From positions 1 to 36,451 of the forward strand of contig CAYUNT010000017.1 in the NCBI GenBank assembly GCA_964446285.1: DNA of 36,451 nt, given 5' to 3'. The position numbers and the translations under genes were made by a program. The number at the start of each line of letters is the position of its first letter. Positions within the stretch are counted from its first letter, which is position 1. The notes below the pieces were generated by a model. It was not told the origin of the DNA, did no database searches, and saw nothing but the letters and a program-made list of their open reading frames with translations. This stretch comes from CAYUNT01 sp964446285. GTDB lineage: Bacteria; Sumerlaeota; Sumerlaeia; SLMS01; CAYUNT01. Shown here in pieces: positions 7,966-17,040 of this stretch.

Positions 7966-9705
7966 ATGAGCGCTATCGAGAAGAACCCGAGTTCCGCGAA
8001 TGGTCACGGAAACAACAACAAAATCGTCCCGCTGGGAAGCCCCATCGTTCTCGAATTGCCCGATGGGTCCAGGCAAACGGTTCCATCGGGAACCACAGTC
8101 GGGGAGATTTTAAGAGACTGGCCGTCGCCGCACCCGCTTGTGGCGGCCTTTCACGATTACAAAATCGCGCCGCTCGAAAAGAAGCTGATGAGCAGCGGAC
8201 GGCTCGAACCTCTGCATCTTGGGATGCGCGATGGCGCCTTGATGTATCGGCGTTCGCTCAGTTTCGTTCTCGTTCGCGCTGTGCGTGAGATTTTCTCGAA
8301 AGTCCGCGTTTATATCAGCCATTCGCTCTCGGGCGGATATTACGTCGAACTCCAGCCTTACGGAATGCGAAACGTGGCCACGATGCGGCCCACGGCGCGC
8401 GACCTCGAACGAATCAAGGAACGAATGCGCAGAATCGTCGAGGCCGACGAGCCTTTTATCCGCCACAGTTTGCCAACCGCCGAGGCCATTCAGCTCTTCC
8501 ACAACAACGGCCAGGAAGAAAAAGCCGGACTGCTGAAATGGTGCGGAACCGACAGCGTCACGGTTTATACCTGCGGAGGCCACACCAACCATTTTTACGG
8601 CTACTTGGTTCCGAGCACGGGCTACCTGAAGCTGTTCGACCTCGTTCAGGAGGGGCCGGGGTTTGTTTTAATGTTCCCGCATACATCCGACCCAACGCGG
8701 CTTCCGCCTTACGAACCGCAGCCGAAAATCTTCGCCACGCTTCAAGAATACGACAAATGGATGCGCATCCTGGGTCTCGACACCGTAGCGCAACTTAACG
8801 TTCTTGTGGCCGCCGGTGTCATCCGCGACTACGTTCTCATCGCCGAAGGATTGCAGGAGAAGAAGATCGCCCGCATCGCGGACCGGATCACCGAAAGCCC
8901 GAACAAGCCCAAGGTGGTCCTGATGTCCGGGCCTTCGGCCTCCGGCAAAACCACCTCGATGAAGCGCCTGTGCATCCAGTTGCGCGTCAATGGCTACCGT
9001 CCCATCGAAATCTCGATGGACGATTTCTTCGTGGATCGCGAACTCACCCCGCGCGACGCGAGCGGCGATTACGATTTCGAGTCGTTCGACACCATCGACC
9101 ACCGCAAGTTCAACGACACGATCTTCGCGTTGCTCCAGGGCGAAGAAGTAACGATGCCCAAATATGACTTCCGCGAAGGGCGCAGCCGCGAGGGAGGCAA
9201 GTTGCGCATCGATCCCGATCACATTCTTGTGGTCGAGGGCATCCATGCGCTGAACAACAATCTCCTGGCGCAAGTGCTCGATGGACTCAAGTTCCGCATC
9301 TATGTCAGCCCGCTCACGCACTTGAACATCGACGAGCACAACCGCATTCCCTCAAGCGACGCGCGCTTGTTGCGCCGCCTCGTGCGCGACGCGCAATTCC
9401 GCGGCTATGAGGCCAAAGATACGCTGGCGCGCTGGCCATCGGTCCGCCGCGGCGAAGAAAAGAACATTTTCCCCTATCAAGAGATGGCGGACGTGGTGTT
9501 CAATTCCTCCCTGCCGTATGAGATCGGCGCGCTGGCTCCTATGGCCGTCGAGGCGTTGCGCAAAATCGACCGCACCTGCCCCGAATTTGCCGAAGCCGCC
9601 CGCCTGCTCCGATTCCTCTCTTACTTCCAGGGCATTCCTCTGGAAGACGTTCCGCGCACGTCGCTGTTGCGCGAATTCATGGGCGGAAGCATTTTCCGCT
9701 ACTGA
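7966..9705 (+). CDS. TGS/ThrRS-like domain-uridine kinase fusion (nucleoside kinase)
   Basis: The 579-residue cytoplasmic protein joins three parts. First is an N-terminal TGS domain (IVLELPDGSRQTVPSGTTVGEILRDW). A central region follows, similar to the second additional domain of threonyl-tRNA synthetase (RDLERIKERMRRIVEADEPF, KWCGTDSVTVYTCGGH). Last is a C-terminal uridine-kinase/phosphoribulokinase P-loop domain (GPSASGKTTSMKRL at 322 onward, then MDDFFVDRELTPRD, DYDFESFDTID, DHILVVEGIHALN). This is a recognised architecture annotated as nucleoside kinase, but its true substrate is poorly known. The ATG at 7966 is preceded by AGGAAAGG at 7947-7954. An in-frame extension back to 7783 is Ala/Pro-rich and unlikely to be coding. 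Confidence 0.9.
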   Translation: MSAIEKNPSSANGHGNNNKIVPLGSPIVLELPDGSRQTVPSGTTVGEILRDWPSPHPLVAAFHDYKIAPLEKKLMSSGRLEPLHLGMRDGALMYRRSLSFVLVRAVREIFSKVRVYISHSLSGGYYVELQPYGMRNVATMRPTARDLERIKERMRRIVEADEPFIRHSLPTAEAIQLFHNNGQEEKAGLLKWCGTDSVTVYTCGGHTNHFYGYLVPSTGYLKLFDLVQEGPGFVLMFPHTSDPTRLPPYEPQPKIFATLQEYDKWMRILGLDTVAQLNVLVAAGVIRDYVLIAEGLQEKKIARIADRITESPNKPKVVLMSGPSASGKTTSMKRLCIQLRVNGYRPIEISMDDFFVDRELTPRDASGDYDFESFDTIDHRKFNDTIFALLQGEEVTMPKYDFREGRSREGGKLRIDPDHILVVEGIHALNNNLLAQVLDGLKFRIYVSPLTHLNIDEHNRIPSSDARLLRRLVRDAQFRGYEAKDTLARWPSVRRGEEKNIFPYQEMADVVFNSSLPYEIGALAPMAVEALRKIDRTCPEFAEAARLLRFLSYFQGIPLEDVPRTSLLREFMGGSIFRY

Positions 9706-9730
9706 CATAATATCCCGCGAGGCATGAACT

Positions 9731-11536
9731 ATGCACCTTCCGGCGTATGCCTGTCCAGGCCAGCTGGCGCGCAATTTCGGCGCCAAAGGTTTTTTCCGGC
9801 CCCCGGAATCCAGAGTTCACCGCCACGCGCCGCCGGTTTTTGTCGCCCGGTTCGCCTCGATGCTTTTTGTCCTGGCCGCCGCGCTCTGGACCGCCAGTCC
9901 CGCCCAGACCCAATATGCCAGCATGCAAGAAGGGTCGGCGGACGCGATGAGCGCAGCAAGCGTATCGGAACAAGAGCCGCAGGCTGGCTACACCGGATTG
10001 TCACTGAAATCCGCCGCGCCGCTCGAAGACATGACGCCAAAGTATCTCGAAGGCGTTCCGGGAATGGAGGATCGGGCATCTTCGTTCAGTTCCGCCATGT
10101 CCTACGCGGCGCAATTTTCCGATCTGGCAACGACGGGGCCGCTGGCCAATTTGTCGCTGCGCCTGTGTGCGGAACTCGCTGTTGAAAACAATCTCAGCCT
10201 GGTGAACTCGCGCCGCGACCTCGAAATCTCGAAAAGCAGTCTGCGCGAGGCCGAGGCGTTTTTTATCCCGTTCGTGGACCTTGTGGGAACCTCCTCTTAC
10301 AGGGAAACGCGGACGGATTGGAAAGATACGCCGCTTCGCGATGGCGAAACCCACCGCATAACGCAAAACGCGCAGTCGGGCAAGGTGCAGGCCGGGGTGA
10401 ATCTGCCCTCGGGCGGAAGCGTAAGCGCGTCGGCGGGACCGGAACGCACGCGCTCGACCTCGGGGTCCGGCCCCGGGGGCGGCTCGCTCACTTATGAAAA
10501 CAGCGGAGAATTGCGCCTGGACCAGCCTTTGTTGCGCGGCGCGGGATTCGATGTCGGCACGGCCAATCTGCGCAGCAGCCGCCTCTCGCAAATCAGCCAG
10601 CAAATCACCTACCGCCTCGCGGAGCGCAACACGGTCCTGACGGTGGTGCAGCAATACTTCCGGCTCCTGCAAGCGGCCCAGGACCTGCGCGTGAGCCGCG
10701 AGGCCATTGCGGAAAAACACCGGTTTCTCGAAGAAACCCGCGTTCGTTACGAAAAGGGGCGCGTGGCGGAAAGCGCCATCCTGCGCGCCGAATTGCAGGT
10801 GCTCCAGGAAGAAGAATCGGCGGTGCGCCTGCGCCAGACGTTTAACGACCGCCTGGAAAACCTGGCGCTCACGCTCGGCCTGGAGCCGGGAACGTCTCTC
10901 TCGGTGCAGGACGTGACGGCTGATCTGGCGCGGCGGGGGCGCGTGAAAATCCCCAGCCTGGAAGAGGCAATCACTGTGGGAATGTCGCACCGGCTCGAAT
11001 TGCTGCAAAGCCAGATTTCCATCGAACAGGCGGCGATTTCGCTCGCCGTGGCGCGCAAAAACGTATTGCCCGACCTCAATTTCACAGCGGGCGCATCAAC
11101 CAGCGACACGGACCGCACGCTGGGCGGTTCGACCGATTTCGAGGATAACGCATGGGACACCGGGCTTGAACTTCGCATCCCGCTGCCCAACATTGGACGC
11201 CGCGAGGCGCTGCGCCGCGCCGCGCTTTCGCTCGACAAGTCGCGCACAAACCGCCTGAGCCGCGAGCGCGACATCACGCAGGAAATCAAAAGCGCCCACC
11301 GCGCCGTGAAAACCTCGGAATCGGGCCTGGCCATTCTCGAACGGACCGTCGAACAGGCGCGAAAAAACCTTGAACTCGTCAATGGACAATTCGAGGTGGG
11401 CTTTGTGACGATTCTCGACGTCCGGCAGGCGCAGGACGACCTCTTCGCCAACGAATCGAGCCTGAATACCACGCTTCTCAATTACCAAATCTCGATTGCG
11501 CAACTCTATGTGGCCCTGGGCCAGCCGCTGATATAA
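9731..11536 (+). CDS. TolC-family outer membrane efflux protein
   Basis: This 601-residue outer-membrane/periplasmic tunnel protein of the TolC/OEP family acts in efflux or type I export. The export signal lies at about residues 36-60 (FVARFASMLFVLAAALWTASPA), preceded by an unusually long N-terminus. Two helical repeats follow: LRLCAELAVENNLSLVNSRRDLEISKSSLREAEAFF... and PSLEEAITVGMSHRLELLQSQISIEQAAISLAVARKNVLPDLNF, with GLELRIPLPNIGRREALRRA and a final DVRQAQDDLFANESSLNTTLLNYQISIAQL. The first coding ATG has a weak GAGG site upstream; an internal ATG at 9860 is the alternative. No membrane-fusion or pump gene is adjacent, so the partner lies elsewhere. Confidence 0.92.
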   Translation: MHLPAYACPGQLARNFGAKGFFRPPESRVHRHAPPVFVARFASMLFVLAAALWTASPAQTQYASMQEGSADAMSAASVSEQEPQAGYTGLSLKSAAPLEDMTPKYLEGVPGMEDRASSFSSAMSYAAQFSDLATTGPLANLSLRLCAELAVENNLSLVNSRRDLEISKSSLREAEAFFIPFVDLVGTSSYRETRTDWKDTPLRDGETHRITQNAQSGKVQAGVNLPSGGSVSASAGPERTRSTSGSGPGGGSLTYENSGELRLDQPLLRGAGFDVGTANLRSSRLSQISQQITYRLAERNTVLTVVQQYFRLLQAAQDLRVSREAIAEKHRFLEETRVRYEKGRVAESAILRAELQVLQEEESAVRLRQTFNDRLENLALTLGLEPGTSLSVQDVTADLARRGRVKIPSLEEAITVGMSHRLELLQSQISIEQAAISLAVARKNVLPDLNFTAGASTSDTDRTLGGSTDFEDNAWDTGLELRIPLPNIGRREALRRAALSLDKSRTNRLSRERDITQEIKSAHRAVKTSESGLAILERTVEQARKNLELVNGQFEVGFVTILDVRQAQDDLFANESSLNTTLLNYQISIAQLYVALGQPLI

Positions 11537-11549
11537 ATACGGAGAGAAT

Positions 11550-11631
11550 ACCACCAAGGCACGAAGACATAAAGAAATCATTATTTGGCGCAAATAAGGA
11601 ATTTTTCTTTGTGCCTTGGTGTCTTGGTGGT
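11550..11631. repeat. Long palindromic intergenic repeat with nested hairpin
   Basis: Arms 11550-11577 and 11604-11631 are inverted repeats matching at 24 of 28 positions (outer ACCACCAAG / CTTGGTGGT). Between them is a perfect hairpin, TTATTTG-GCG-CAAATAA, at 11581-11597. Each arm shows a loose nine-base rhythm of CCAAGGCAC-like units. I recall CACCAAGGCAC-type repeats as widespread in intergenic DNA of unrelated genomes, and it may also act as a terminator for the tolC-like gene. Confidence 0.9.
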
Positions 11632-11650
11632 GAAAATAACAGAACCTTCC

Positions 11651-13399
11651 ATGCCGAATCTTCGCTCCCACGCCGCTAGAATCCCGCCGCGAATTCGCGC
11701 CGCCCGCGCATGGCGCATCGCGCGATGGGCGCTTGTTTTCCCGCTCCTCTATCTCCTCTGGCTTTTCCTTCGCACCTCGCAGGCGCGCCTCTACTACCCC
11801 TTTGAACTCGAATGGTTCGAGGGGCACTTGGCGGTCCAGGCCTGGCGCGTCGCCCAAGGGCTTCCGCAATATCCCGGCATCAATTCCGGCTGGGTCACTT
11901 ACTCGTATCCGCCTGTTTTCTTTTGGGTGGCGGGGGCGATGATGCGCCTGTTTGGATTCAGCCTCGTATGGGGCCGGATCATTTCGCTTGCCTCGACGTT
12001 TCTGGCCGCCCTGGGCGCGGGGATGATTATTTATGACGCAACGCGCAAACGGCTGGCCGCCGCGCTCGGCGGGCTGCTGCTGTTTGCCTATTACAAACCC
12101 TCGGGATTCTGGTTTGATTTGTTCCGCGTGGACATGCTGACGCAGGCGATTCTGGCTTGGGGCGCGTATCTCGCCCTCAAACGGCGCCGCGCGCCCTGGC
12201 AGGAAATCCTCGGCCTGGCGCTTCTCGTCCTGGCCCCATTAACGAAACAAACCGTTGCCCCGGTGTCGATTGTTGTCATTGCGATCGCCATCATTCGCCA
12301 CTGGCGGATTACACGATATGCCCTGGCGGGCGCGCTGATTCTGACCGTGAATACGGCAGCCATGCTTCGCACGTCCAATCCCCCTTGGAAACAAGCCGTC
12401 GAACGCTACTGGCAATACCTGGTCGAAAATCCGCGCCGCCACGTGTTTTATTGGAACCGCGTGCATCCCGAGGGTGTGCGCCACGAAATGCTGGCGCACG
12501 ATTTCACCTCAGCGCCCGCGGCCACCGTGCGCGACTACGCCGGGCGGTTTTCCGCCAAGCCGCCCGAGGCATGGGGGGCGTTTTACCGGTATCTGCTGCT
12601 TCCCGCCGCGGTGGTGGGTTTGTGGATTTTCCTGTCGATTGTGCGGCTGCGAGCGCCGCGCGGCGGACTCTGGCTTCTGTTCGCCGCGTTTCTCCTCTAT
12701 GGCTCGCTGGCCAGCTGGGCCATGATCGGCGGATTTAGCAACAACTTCATCCCGGGATTTTGCGCTGCCGCCATTGTGTTCGGGCTGGCCGTCGGGGGAA
12801 TCGAACGCCTTCTGACACGCCGGTGGATGCGCGTGTATTTCGACGTGTTTTTAGGCGCGGGCCTGGTGCTGCAAATCTTCGGTGGTCCGGCCGTCTGGCA
12901 GGCCGTGCGGCGTCCGTTCCTCCGCGCGCCCGATCCAGCCAATCCGGCGTCGATGGCCGCCCGATACGCGCCGCGCCCCGAGCCGTGGCTCGCCTACCGC
13001 CCCGCCGATCAGCAGCCCGAGCCGGGCAGCATCGAACGCGGACTCGCCATCCTCGAATGGGTTCGCAAGCACAAAGGCGAGGTCTATGTTCCGCACCACA
13101 CGTATCTGATGGTTCTGGCGGGCGACGAGCCGTTTTATACCATCGACGCCGCGCGCGATTGGAACTACGCTGGACAATCCACGCCCGAAACGCTGCTCGC
13201 GGCCATCCGGGCGAAAAAATACCGTTACATTTTGATGGATGGCGAACTGGCCTACGAATGGCTGCCCGGCGGCATGGATGCGGCGTTGCGCGAAAACTAC
13301 CACCGCTCCGGACCCGTCGTTGAGTTCAAGGGCTGGAATGAGCTTATGCCCGTAACCGGGGCGAAAATGCGTCCATATATCATATTCGAGCGGAACTGA
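11651..13399 (+). CDS. Polytopic GT-C-like membrane glycosyltransferase
   Basis: The 582-residue inner-membrane protein has about ten or more hydrophobic segments in its first two thirds and a soluble C-terminal domain of about 160 residues. The first loop after the first helix, YPFELEWFEGHLAVQAWRV, has the acidic ELEWFE motif in the position of the catalytic acidic residues of GT-C enzymes (ArnT/GT39/GT83 type), which use polyprenyl-phosphate sugars in the periplasm. SYPPVFFWVAGAMMRLFG is also typical. The start is unsure: the ATG at 11651 has no strong ribosome site, and an extension to a TTG at 11585 would run through the palindromic repeat. Sugar and acceptor are unknown. Confidence 0.8.
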   Translation: MPNLRSHAARIPPRIRAARAWRIARWALVFPLLYLLWLFLRTSQARLYYPFELEWFEGHLAVQAWRVAQGLPQYPGINSGWVTYSYPPVFFWVAGAMMRLFGFSLVWGRIISLASTFLAALGAGMIIYDATRKRLAAALGGLLLFAYYKPSGFWFDLFRVDMLTQAILAWGAYLALKRRRAPWQEILGLALLVLAPLTKQTVAPVSIVVIAIAIIRHWRITRYALAGALILTVNTAAMLRTSNPPWKQAVERYWQYLVENPRRHVFYWNRVHPEGVRHEMLAHDFTSAPAATVRDYAGRFSAKPPEAWGAFYRYLLLPAAVVGLWIFLSIVRLRAPRGGLWLLFAAFLLYGSLASWAMIGGFSNNFIPGFCAAAIVFGLAVGGIERLLTRRWMRVYFDVFLGAGLVLQIFGGPAVWQAVRRPFLRAPDPANPASMAARYAPRPEPWLAYRPADQQPEPGSIERGLAILEWVRKHKGEVYVPHHTYLMVLAGDEPFYTIDAARDWNYAGQSTPETLLAAIRAKKYRYILMDGELAYEWLPGGMDAALRENYHRSGPVVEFKGWNELMPVTGAKMRPYIIFERN

Positions 13400-13427
13400 G
13401 TTTATACAAGCGCCTATCCGAAAACCT

Positions 13428-13479
13428 CTGGTGGCTTGGGCATCTTGCCCGTGCCACCAGTAGTTTGGAACAGCTCCTG
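13428..13479. repeat. Decayed relative of the 31.1-kb miniature element
   Basis: A hairpin CTGGTGGC..GGGC-ATCTT-GCCC..GCCACCAG (13428-13460) is followed by a sequence ending GGAACAGCTCCTG. The part from GTGCCACCAGTA onward matches the right end of the element at 31114-31215 with few changes. No left terminal repeat or target duplication is visible, so this looks like a truncated or diverged copy. Confidence 0.65.
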
Positions 13480-13550
13480 CTCTGCCTTTCGGGTTTTCCA
13501 TGATTCTAGGATTGCCGCGATGGGTGACCTGAATTATCCACAATTTAGCG

Positions 13551-13578
13551 GGCGATCCTTGGGATCGCCTCTTTTATT
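13551..13578 (+). terminator. Rho-independent terminator
   Basis: GGCGATCC (13551-13558), loop TTG, GGATCGCC (13562-13569), then TCTTTTATT form a perfect 8-bp stem with a T-rich tail. It lies 150 bases after the membrane glycosyltransferase gene and just before the cohesin/dockerin gene, so it separates the two transcription units. Confidence 0.85.
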
Positions 13579-13595
13579 CCCTAAGGCCTTTCCCG

Positions 13596-14759
13596 ATGGC
13601 CCGACATTGCTTTCCCACGCCTCCGCACGGGAGATATGCAAGGTTAGTTCTTTCGTCCGTGCGCGCAATTTCAATGATTTTTGCTTTTTTCCATATTATT
13701 CCTGCCCAGTCCGTTTTAGCGCGAGGCGCGGATTTGTGCGTTATTGCCGATTCACGCGAGGATGACAACGTTCCCGCGCGCGCAACTCGTGTGGCCACAG
13801 GCGACTGCATGGATGCCACCCTGAGCGTGGATGGCGACGTGGATTGGTTTGTGACCCGCGCCGAGGCCGGAGGCCTTGTCGCCGCGGAAACATACCGCCT
13901 CTCTGGCTCGAATCCGGACACGTATTTCGAATTGTATTCCGCGCAAGGCGAGTTGCTCGTCTATAACGATGATACGGTTGGCGCGGCCTCGCGCGTCGAG
14001 TGGACGGCGCATTACACAGGGGATTTTTACATCAAAGTGCGGAGTTTCGGCGGCTCGCGCGGGTATTTTGACGAGCGCGGCGGTGGCTATGCAGCGTGTT
14101 GTTACTCGATTTGCTTTGGCGCGTCCATCGAGTCGGGCGAACTGGTTGCCGGAACGGGGGAAACGGGCCTCGGGCGGGTGGCGGATGTGAGCATTCGCGT
14201 GGCGAACGGAGGCCCGATTGGCGCATTTCGCCTGGAAATTAATTACGACTCAGCGTGTTTAGCCTATGAGGGAGTTCGCGCCGGCGCGGATACGGCGCTA
14301 TGGAGCGTTGTGGCTGGGGAAGTTGTCGCCTATGGCCGCGCGTCCATTCACGGCGAGAGCGGAGCCAGCGCGCCCGCCGTCAATGGAACCGGCGAACTTG
14401 CCCTCGTCCGATTCCGATGTCTGGAGGGCAATTCGAGCGGCGGCACGCCTTGCACTTCGACGCTCACGCTGGCCAATCCCTCACTCGACGTCTCGGGCTG
14501 CCGCCTCGTGCCGGGACAAGCCCGATGCGTGTTGTGCCTTGCGGGCGACCTGACGGGCGACGGACAGATCACGCCACGCGATGCGCAATGGGCTTTCGAA
14601 TGCTCGCAGGGCCTTCTTCCCGCCGCCAGCTGCCCTCTGAGCCTCGGCGATGTATGCCCCGAAGGCGGCGATGCCCGGATCACGCGCGAGGATGCACGCG
14701 CTATCTTGAATTCCTATGTGGGAATTGCTCCGCTTTGTTCAAGAAAGGTTCTTCCATGA
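13596..14759 (+). CDS. Secreted protein with pre-peptidase-like, cohesin and dockerin domains
   Basis: The 387-residue product has a basic N-terminus and hydrophobic stretch (about residues 14-42) consistent with a signal peptide. Residues about 68-175 resemble bacterial pre-peptidase C-terminal domains (GDVDWFVTRAEAGG, YFELYSAQGELLVYNDD, TGDFYIKVRSF). Residues about 190-310 fit a cohesin fold (IGAFRLEINYDSACLAYEGV, NGTGELALVRF). Residues about 317-375 form a dockerin-like pair of calcium loops: DLTGDGQITPRD is canonical and DVCPEGGDARITRED carries a short insertion. The start has TAAGG upstream; an internal ATG at 13674 is possible. Its stop overlaps the start of the protease gene by four bases, so both proteins are probably made together. 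A cohesin and a dockerin in one chain could let it bridge other secreted proteins; that is inference. Confidence 0.8.
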   Translation: MARHCFPTPPHGRYARLVLSSVRAISMIFAFFHIIPAQSVLARGADLCVIADSREDDNVPARATRVATGDCMDATLSVDGDVDWFVTRAEAGGLVAAETYRLSGSNPDTYFELYSAQGELLVYNDDTVGAASRVEWTAHYTGDFYIKVRSFGGSRGYFDERGGGYAACCYSICFGASIESGELVAGTGETGLGRVADVSIRVANGGPIGAFRLEINYDSACLAYEGVRAGADTALWSVVAGEVVAYGRASIHGESGASAPAVNGTGELALVRFRCLEGNSSGGTPCTSTLTLANPSLDVSGCRLVPGQARCVLCLAGDLTGDGQITPRDAQWAFECSQGLLPAASCPLSLGDVCPEGGDARITREDARAILNSYVGIAPLCSRKVLP

Positions 14760-16987
14760 TCCAAGTCTCCCGTTCTGTTCACTCAGTTTCGTTCCGGACC
14801 GCTCTGGAAGTTGCGGCGATCCTGATTTTTGCCGCGCGCGCTTTTGCCGCCTCGACGCCAACCGAACTCTATATTGCCCGCGCGACCGCCTCCGGCGCGC
14901 CATCAGCGCAATCCGCGGTTGTGGAGGCGGGCGATGTGATGCTTCCGCCCGCGCTGACGGCGGCGGAAGAACAAAAGGTCCTGGTCACGCTTCCCGCGCT
15001 CGATACGAATCGTCTGCGCCAGGAAGACGAAGCCGCAGCTGCATCCGACAAATCCGCTCCGTTCCGCATCGGAGTCGTGCGCCCGGCCAGCATCGTGGTT
15101 TCCGAACGGGGGCTGGCACGGCAGGATATGGCGCCCGGACAGCAGTTGCGCACGGTTGTTATTGAATCGCCGGGCGCATTCGGGATTCGGCTGTGCGTTT
15201 CGGCGGGGCAAGGTGCCGCCGGACTTGGCGATGCGTGGATCGAATCGCTTTCCGTTGCCTCGGCCGCGGCATCGCCGGCGGGACGCAAAGGCATCTACAT
15301 TCCAGCCCAATCCCAGCTAAGCGGCCAGGCGCAAGGAGACAGCCCCGTCTGGCTCCCGGCGGTTCCTGGTTCGAGGCTCGCTTTCACAGCGGCGGTTGGG
15401 GCAAGTTCGGGCGATGCAAGCACGTCACCGGCCGGACCGGTGATCGTGGGTGTGGCGCATATTTACCGCCGCTTCGATCCCCTGCTTGCGGGGCTGGACG
15501 CGGATACGGTGGCGGCCATCATAAAAGCCGCCCCTTCCGAATATGCAATCGCCAGTGTGGATTGCCCGTCGTTGCAGCGCGACGTGACTTGTTATTCCGA
15601 CTGGGCCACCGAGGCCCTTGGCGTCGCCACGTATGATTTCATTTCCGGCGGAACCGCCTATATTTGCTCGGGCTGCCTGCTGGCCGACAGCGATTCTTCG
15701 ACGCAAATACCCTACTTCCTCACTGCCAATCACTGCTTAGGAACCCAAACCGAAGCCACCTCGGCGGAATTTTACTGGTTTTATCAAACGCCAACCTGCA
15801 ACGGAACCGCGCCCTCGTTATCCAGTGTGCCCAAGACGACTGGCGGGGGAACGATTGTGCAAACGACATCGAGCTACGATTCCACGTTGTTGCGCCTCAA
15901 CACGGCCCCCCCGAGCGGCGTGGCTTTTGTGGGATGGACCACCGACGTCCCGGCTTCGGGCGCGTCGATTGTGGGCATTCACCATCCGTCGGGCGATTAC
16001 AAACGCATTTCCTTCGGGTCGGTCACCAACTCCTCAGCGTCCAGCAATACGGAAATTCAAGTCAAGTGGTCGAACGGAGTCACGGAGGGCGGCTCTTCGG
16101 GATCGCCACTCTTCAACGCCACGACCAAGCGCATAATTGGCGCGCTCTCGGGCGGCGACGATTGCCTGCAAGTCGGGCAAAACGTCACGGACTATTACGG
16201 CAAATTCCAGCGCTTCTATTCGGTGTATTCCACAGTCCAGAACGCTCTGGGGACCGGGATTGTCCCGCCTCAGTTGATTCTGGTCAGCGCATCGGCCAAT
16301 TGCGGCGAAACTGCGGACGTCGTGGTGCGCGTCGAAGGCGCCACCAGTTTGGATTCCTTTGGATTCACGCTGACTTACAATGTGGCCAGCCTGAAGTATG
16401 CCGGTTACTCGCGAGGCGCGGCCACGTCGAACTGGGAAGCCGTCGCGGCGTCGGAAAGCACGCTGGGACAGGTTGTCATCGGCGGCTACCGCGGAACCGG
16501 AACGCTTATCAACGGAACGGGCGAACTGGTCCACGTCAGCCTGCAATGCAACGCTGCATCGTGCCCGTCGGAGAGCGCAGTCTCGGCGTCGAGCCTGGTG
16601 GACGGCCTGGCGGGCGGGACGGTTACGCCAGCCACGGTTCAATGCAAACTCACTACGCCCAATCAGGCTCCTTCGCGGCCCGTTTCGCAGCCCGTGATGC
16701 ACATCAAACTCGGAACGCCTTCCGTGGACCCCGAGGGCGGAACGGTTACGTATCGCTATGTGTGGACCAGCTCGGGCACGAACGACCCCGCGCAGATTGT
16801 GCATCAGAAAACGGCGGTGGAGGACACTTTGACCGGCGGCTCGGAAGGCGCGACGTTCGACGTCGGCGAAACATGGACGGTGACGGTCACTCCCATCGAT
16901 CCGCTTGGACTGGCGGGCGAGTCGTGCAGCGGGACGTTCGTAATCGAATCCGCGGGCATTCGTTTCCTGGGATGGGGGCTTTACTAA
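14756..16987 (+). CDS. Secreted trypsin-like (lysyl-endopeptidase type) serine protease with cohesin
   Basis: The 743-residue exported protein has a signal peptide at about residues 1-32 and a probable pro-region to about 270. An S1-family protease core follows with the complete triad His326 (FLTANHCLG), Asp375 (SSYDSTLLRL) and Ser448 (EGGSSGSPLF). Many cysteines in the core (SVDCPSLQRDVTCYSD, YICSGC) resemble lysyl endopeptidase / Achromobacter protease I. Residues about 505-640 form a cohesin-like domain with the same pattern as in the preceding gene (SFGFTLTYNVASLKYAGY, NGTGELVHVSLQC). A C-terminal Ig/PKD-like module follows (VDPEGGTVTYRYVWTSSG). The ATG at 14756 overlaps the upstream stop. 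A small hairpin at 17018-17032 follows but lacks an adjacent T-run. Confidence 0.9.
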   Translation: MIQVSRSVHSVSFRTALEVAAILIFAARAFAASTPTELYIARATASGAPSAQSAVVEAGDVMLPPALTAAEEQKVLVTLPALDTNRLRQEDEAAAASDKSAPFRIGVVRPASIVVSERGLARQDMAPGQQLRTVVIESPGAFGIRLCVSAGQGAAGLGDAWIESLSVASAAASPAGRKGIYIPAQSQLSGQAQGDSPVWLPAVPGSRLAFTAAVGASSGDASTSPAGPVIVGVAHIYRRFDPLLAGLDADTVAAIIKAAPSEYAIASVDCPSLQRDVTCYSDWATEALGVATYDFISGGTAYICSGCLLADSDSSTQIPYFLTANHCLGTQTEATSAEFYWFYQTPTCNGTAPSLSSVPKTTGGGTIVQTTSSYDSTLLRLNTAPPSGVAFVGWTTDVPASGASIVGIHHPSGDYKRISFGSVTNSSASSNTEIQVKWSNGVTEGGSSGSPLFNATTKRIIGALSGGDDCLQVGQNVTDYYGKFQRFYSVYSTVQNALGTGIVPPQLILVSASANCGETADVVVRVEGATSLDSFGFTLTYNVASLKYAGYSRGAATSNWEAVAASESTLGQVVIGGYRGTGTLINGTGELVHVSLQCNAASCPSESAVSASSLVDGLAGGTVTPATVQCKLTTPNQAPSRPVSQPVMHIKLGTPSVDPEGGTVTYRYVWTSSGTNDPAQIVHQKTAVEDTLTGGSEGATFDVGETWTVTVTPIDPLGLAGESCSGTFVIESAGIRFLGWGLY

Positions 16988-17040
16988 GAAGGCGCGCGGT
17001 TCCGCCAAAGCGAATTCGCGCCACCACGGCGCTGGGGCAA

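Noticed and set aside
17018..17032. GCGCC-ACCAC-GGCGC hairpin between the convergent protease and xdhB genes
   Set aside because: Five base pairs only and no T-run directly after it; not enough for a terminator call.
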